Positions 60,666-64,000 of a DNA stretch of 64,000 nucleotides are shown in pieces (position 1 is the first letter of the stretch; the number at the start of each line of letters is the position of its first letter). The notes beneath the pieces were generated by a model. That model was not told the DNA's origin, did no database searches, and saw nothing but the letters and a program-made list of their open reading frames with translations. The stretch covers positions 1-64,000 of the forward strand of contig CAVSUY010000016.1 in assembly GCA_963731035.1 (NCBI GenBank). The letters run 5' to 3'. Source of the DNA: JAANXG01 sp963731035 (GTDB lineage: Bacteria; Pseudomonadota; Gammaproteobacteria; Arenicellales; JAANXG01). Both the position numbers and the translations under genes were made by a program.

Positions 60666-61730
60666 ATGAATTCATTCACGATGCCGTGGACGCCGGCCCG
60701 CGCCGGCGCCGGGCCCGCCTCCCGGGGCCGCATCCGGGAACGACCCGAAGACTTTGCGGTCGACGAGCAACTCGGCTTCGACGCTTCCGGCGACGGTCCC
60801 CATGCGCTGCTGCGCGTCGAGAAGACCGGGTGCAACACGGTGGAGGTCGCCCGAGCTCTCGCGAACTTCGCGGGCGTGCCGGTTCGCGACGTGGGGTACT
60901 GCGGTCTCAAGGACAGGCACGCAGTCTGTCGGCAATGGTTCAGCGTTCCCTGCGCATCCTCCGTCGATTGGCATGGCTTCTCCCATCCTGGAGCACGGGT
61001 CCTCGAATGGGCGCGGCACCGGCGCAAGCTGAAACGGGGCACCCACCGCGCCAACCGCTTCGCAATTCGCGTAGCGCTCGACGCTCTGGACCGTGTCGAT
61101 CTGGATCAACGCCTGCGCGGCGTTCGTTCCGGCGGGGTGCCGAACTATTTCGGCGAGCAGCGCTTCGGCCGGCAGTACGCGGACAATGCCCGGCATCTGG
61201 CGTCGGGGCGGCGACTACCGCGCCTTGAGCGCGGTATGACCCTGTCGGCGATACGATCCGAGCTGTTCAACCGGGTGCTGGACGAGCGGGTGAAGAAAGG
61301 CAACTGGAATGTCGCCTTGCCCGGGGAATACGTCAACCTCGACGGCACCCGCAGCGGCTTCGCGGCGCCCGGCGACGATCCCGAGATTTCGGAGCGCGTC
61401 GCCGCCCTGGACCTGCATCCAACCGGTCCCTTGTATGGCGCCGGCGAGAGCCCTTCGACGGGCGCGGCGGCACAGCTGGAGAAGGACTCTCTGGATCCCT
61501 TCCAGAGCTGGTGCGATGTGCTCGCTCGGCACGGCCTGAAGATGGAACGCCGGCCCACCCGCTGCGTAGTGCGCGATCTCGAGTGGCAGTTGGACGAGGA
61601 GCAGGCCGTGCTGGGGCTCGCATTCGCCCTCCGCAGAGGCCAGTTCGCCACCAGCGTGCTCCGGGAGATCCTGGAAGTCCGGGATGTGACGCGAGTCCCG
61701 GGTAGCCGTCCGGCGGGGTCCGGGCAGTAA
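60666..61730 (+). CDS. truD: tRNA pseudouridine(13) synthase TruD
   Basis: A 354-residue pseudouridine synthase acting on U13 of tRNA-Glu. IRERPEDFAVDEQLGFDASGDGPHALLRVEKTGCNTVEVARALA opens the fold; the catalytic Asp83 is in GYCGLKDRHAVCRQWFS. VPNYFGEQRFGR and the TRUD insertion domain (about 155-300) follow, ending RRPTRCVVRDLEWQLDEEQAVLGLAFALRRGQFATSVLREIL. Usually truD lies with ispF and surE; here it stands alone upstream of phoBR. Confidence 0.95.
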   Translation: MNSFTMPWTPARAGAGPASRGRIRERPEDFAVDEQLGFDASGDGPHALLRVEKTGCNTVEVARALANFAGVPVRDVGYCGLKDRHAVCRQWFSVPCASSVDWHGFSHPGARVLEWARHRRKLKRGTHRANRFAIRVALDALDRVDLDQRLRGVRSGGVPNYFGEQRFGRQYADNARHLASGRRLPRLERGMTLSAIRSELFNRVLDERVKKGNWNVALPGEYVNLDGTRSGFAAPGDDPEISERVAALDLHPTGPLYGAGESPSTGAAAQLEKDSLDPFQSWCDVLARHGLKMERRPTRCVVRDLEWQLDEEQAVLGLAFALRRGQFATSVLREILEVRDVTRVPGSRPAGSGQ

Positions 61731-61789
61731 GGCGGCGGAAGCGGCACGCCGCCAAATTGGCTATAAAAAACGGGCACTTATAGTGCTTC

Positions 61790-61807
61790 CTGTCATGGAT
61801 TTGTAAT
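61790..61807 (+). promoter_or_regulatory. Pho box upstream of phoB
   Basis: CTGTCATGGATTTGTAAT contains two direct PhoB half-sites (CTGTCAT and TTGTAAT) eleven bases apart. It is 49 bases upstream of the phoB start, fitting autoregulation under phosphate limitation. An AT-rich TATAAAAAACG at 61,772 may be another promoter part. Confidence 0.8.
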
Positions 61808-61855
61808 AAAATTCGGCTCAAATACGCGCCAACGCAACCGCCACGGGCCCACCCT

Positions 61856-62551
61856 TTGCAACAGTCCATACTGATCGTGGAAGACGATATCGCCATCCGT
61901 GACATGGTGGCGTCCACCCTGCGCAACGCCGACTATGAGGTCGAGGAATGCAGCGACTCGGAATCCGCGATGAAGAAGATCGGCGACCGGCTGCCGGACA
62001 TGATCCTGCTTGACTGGATGCTGCCGGGTCAAAGCGGTATAGAGTTCGCACGGCGCCTCAAGCGGCAGGACACGACCAGCGAGGTCCCCATCATCATGCT
62101 CACGGCCAAGGGCGAGGAGCACGACAAAGTACGGGGCTTCGATTCCGGCGTGGACGACTACGTGAGCAAGCCGTTTTCCACCCGGGAGCTCGTCGCCCGG
62201 ATTCGGGCCGTGCTGCGGCGCGTGCACGTCCACGGCGGCCAGCACCCGATAGCGGTGAACGGCCTGGCCCTGGACCCGGCCAGCCACCGCGTCAGCGCCG
62301 ACGGCCAGCAAGTAAAGCTGGGGCCCACGGAGTTCAAGCTCCTTCATTTCTTCATGTCGCATCCGGAGCGCGTGTTTGACCGGGCACAGTTGCTGGACCG
62401 AGTCTGGGGGCGAAACATCTATATCGAGGAGAGGACGGTAGACGTGCACATCCGCCGCCTGCGAAAAGTATTATCGGCGTCGGGATTCGACCGGTACATC
62501 CAGACTGTGCACGGATCGGGTTACCGGTTCTCCCAACAGCTGGACTCGTGA
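61856..62551 (+). CDS. phoB: Phosphate regulon response regulator PhoB
   Basis: A 231-residue OmpR-type response regulator. The receiver has acidic EDD (9-11), phospho-acceptor Asp53 in LLDWMLPG, TAKGE and SKPFSTREL with Lys105. The winged-helix output (about 135-228) ends ERTVDVHIRRLRKVL ... VHGSGYRFS. It activates high-affinity phosphate uptake and scavenging genes. The start is TTG at 61,856. The stop overlaps phoR by four bases. Confidence 0.95.
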   Translation: MQQSILIVEDDIAIRDMVASTLRNADYEVEECSDSESAMKKIGDRLPDMILLDWMLPGQSGIEFARRLKRQDTTSEVPIIMLTAKGEEHDKVRGFDSGVDDYVSKPFSTRELVARIRAVLRRVHVHGGQHPIAVNGLALDPASHRVSADGQQVKLGPTEFKLLHFFMSHPERVFDRAQLLDRVWGRNIYIEERTVDVHIRRLRKVLSASGFDRYIQTVHGSGYRFSQQLDS

Positions 62552-63876
62552 CCGCTCAATGGCGCAGTGAGCTCCGGCGGGTCGTCGTCACTGTCGCCGC
62601 CTCCCTGATTCCGGGGTACGCCATCGGCGCCCCGTTCCTGGCCGCTTCCATTGCCTTGGCGGTGTACCTCGCCTGGCATCTGTATCAGGCATACAAACTC
62701 GCCCGCTGGCTGTCGGCCGGAGACCCGGCGGAGACCGATTTGCCCGAAACCGGCGGAGTGTGGGACAGCATCTACCGCCAGGCGGAGTCCCGGATCGATG
62801 AACTGTCCCGGCGGAACAAGACTCTGCAGGGCCAGATGGACAAGTACCGGCAGGTGGCGCGCGCGTTGCCGGACGCCGCGGTGGCGTTCGACCGCAACGG
62901 CGAGATCGAGCTGATCAATGAAGCCGCCCGGTGCCTGCTGGGACTACGCGAGCCGCAGGACCTCGGGCGGCCGGTCAAGAACCTGATCCGGGTGCCGCGG
63001 TTCGTGGACTACCTGGAGCAGGGGAGGTTCGACACACCCCTGGAGATCGTGTCGCCCGCCGACCCGGATGTCACCCTCGCCATCAGCATCGTTCCCTACG
63101 GCGACCTCGACAAGCGTCTGCTTATCGCCCGGGACACCTCACGACTGCACCGGCTTGAGCGGATGCGCCAGGATTTCATCGCCAACGTCTCCCACGAAAT
63201 GAAATCGCCGCTCACGGTGATCAAGGGTTACGTCGAGAACCTTCTGGACGATACCGCAGTGAACGAGAAGTGGCACAAGCCTCTCGTGCAGATCGATCAG
63301 CAGACGGATCGCATGTGCTCCATCGTCGAGGACCTCCTCGCGCTTTCGAACCTCGAAGCGGGGCCGGAGCCGGGTTCCCTCCAGGTCGTGGACATGCCGG
63401 CGTTGATCCGGTCGGTTATTTCCGAAGCCCGCGAGCTCAGTCATCACCGCCACCGGTTCGAAAGCGAAATCGATCCCGACGTGTGCATGCGGGGCAATTT
63501 CAACGAGCTCTATAGCGCATGCTCGAACATCGTGTTCAACGCCGTGAGCTATACGCCCGACGGTGGCACGATCACGGTCGACTGGCACCTGCAGCCCGAC
63601 GGCACGGCGCGATTCTCGGTGGCCGATACCGGGATCGGCATCGCTCCCGAGTACATTCCCAGGCTCACCGAGCGTTTCTACCGCGTCGACCAGGCACGCT
63701 CGCGCGAGCTCGGCGGCACCGGCCTGGGCCTGGCGATCGTCAAGCACGTCCTGATGCGGCACGGGGCCAGGTTGAATGTGCAAAGCGAGTTGGGCAGGGG
63801 CTCGCGGTTCGAGTTCGTGTTCCCGGACGTCCTCGTTCAGCGTCGGCCGGCACGGGTCGGCACCTCCGTCGCCTGA
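62548..63876 (+). CDS. phoR: Phosphate regulon sensor kinase PhoR
   Basis: A 442-residue inner-membrane histidine kinase with GTG start overlapping phoB. Two N-terminal membrane stretches (about 10-45) have hardly any periplasmic loop, typical of PhoR. A PAS domain (about 105-200) precedes HisKA with His216 in NVSHEMKSPL (usual form SHELRTPL) and the ATPase domain with N box FNAVSYTP, G1 DTGIGI and G2 GGTGLGLAI. It phosphorylates PhoB when phosphate is low. Bases after 63,876 hold no gene start recognisable within the window. Confidence 0.95.
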   Translation: MTAQWRSELRRVVVTVAASLIPGYAIGAPFLAASIALAVYLAWHLYQAYKLARWLSAGDPAETDLPETGGVWDSIYRQAESRIDELSRRNKTLQGQMDKYRQVARALPDAAVAFDRNGEIELINEAARCLLGLREPQDLGRPVKNLIRVPRFVDYLEQGRFDTPLEIVSPADPDVTLAISIVPYGDLDKRLLIARDTSRLHRLERMRQDFIANVSHEMKSPLTVIKGYVENLLDDTAVNEKWHKPLVQIDQQTDRMCSIVEDLLALSNLEAGPEPGSLQVVDMPALIRSVISEARELSHHRHRFESEIDPDVCMRGNFNELYSACSNIVFNAVSYTPDGGTITVDWHLQPDGTARFSVADTGIGIAPEYIPRLTERFYRVDQARSRELGGTGLGLAIVKHVLMRHGARLNVQSELGRGSRFEFVFPDVLVQRRPARVGTSVA

Positions 63877-64000
63877 CGACGCAGCGGCGTTGCCTGCGCA
63901 AACCGCCTCCGGCCACTGACGGGCCGCCGCGCAACCGGCACCTGTTTCGCCGCTGGGGCGCCGGTGGTAGATTGCCGGCTCTTCGCTGCAGCACCAAGGA

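Overview
The window is GC-rich DNA from a gammaproteobacterium-like genome. The support is PhoBR with a Pho box, KatG, CbpA/CbpM, Kbl/Tdh, TruD and a membrane-anchored formate dehydrogenase of proteobacterial type. Species cannot be named from the sequence alone. It joins an accessory part (1 to about 12,926) to ordinary chromosome (about 12,927 to 64,000).

Bases 1-12,926 are the distal part of an integron gene-cassette array. Short plus-strand genes alternate with attC recombination sites, each starting with an RYYYAAC-like box and ending with a GTTRRRY-like box. Integrase and attI are not in the window and should lie to the left. Cassettes encode a zinc-ribbon-like protein, a broken unknown gene, two RibD-C/dihydrofolate-reductase-like proteins, a HEPN protein, an HNH-like protein, a possible uracil-DNA-glycosylase-like protein, a membrane protein, an AdoMet-decarboxylase-like protein, a HicBA pair with a dead toxin gene, and a PNPOx-family flavoprotein. 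Three insertion sequences sit inside attC sites. One is an IS110 element whose leader appears to encode a bridge RNA with guides matching the attC. The other two are identical IS1182-type elements at the same point of the R' box in two different attCs. The array ends in a cassette gene cut off by the chromosome.

The chromosomal part, left to right: an HpaI-type aldolase and aldehyde dehydrogenase; katG with two one-base frameshifts; a DUF2127 protein and a universal stress protein; a caspase-like protease next to a membrane Ser/Thr kinase; a glycosyltransferase and a FecB/FecC/FecE-type ABC importer; an orphan Tat-exported peptide-binding protein; an EEP nuclease/phosphatase; cbpA-cbpM; a periplasmic FKBP; a repeat-rich spacer; thiolase, esterase and periplasmic MsrA.

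From 36,120 to about 49,400 lies a formate dehydrogenase locus. It holds an NtrC-like regulator lacking the phospho-acceptor Asp, YqeC, a divergent HTH-PBP regulator with two small genes, DUF3305/DUF3306 proteins, a polyferredoxin split over two frames, a TorD-like chaperone behind a candidate sigma-54 promoter, a small Tat protein, the catalytic and iron-sulfur subunits, two related lipoproteins and a cytochrome b subunit. Together these would assemble and anchor a periplasm-facing formate-oxidising complex.

The last part carries an ankyrin protein, a Rieske-like protein with one ligand missing, a biotin/lipoate-ligase-like protein, kbl-tdh-mttB, an ars operon (arsR-arsI-arsC-acr3) with an operator on its start, a sulfurtransferase, truD and phoBR. 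REP-like palindromes and a MITE-like element with CTAG ends are scattered between genes.
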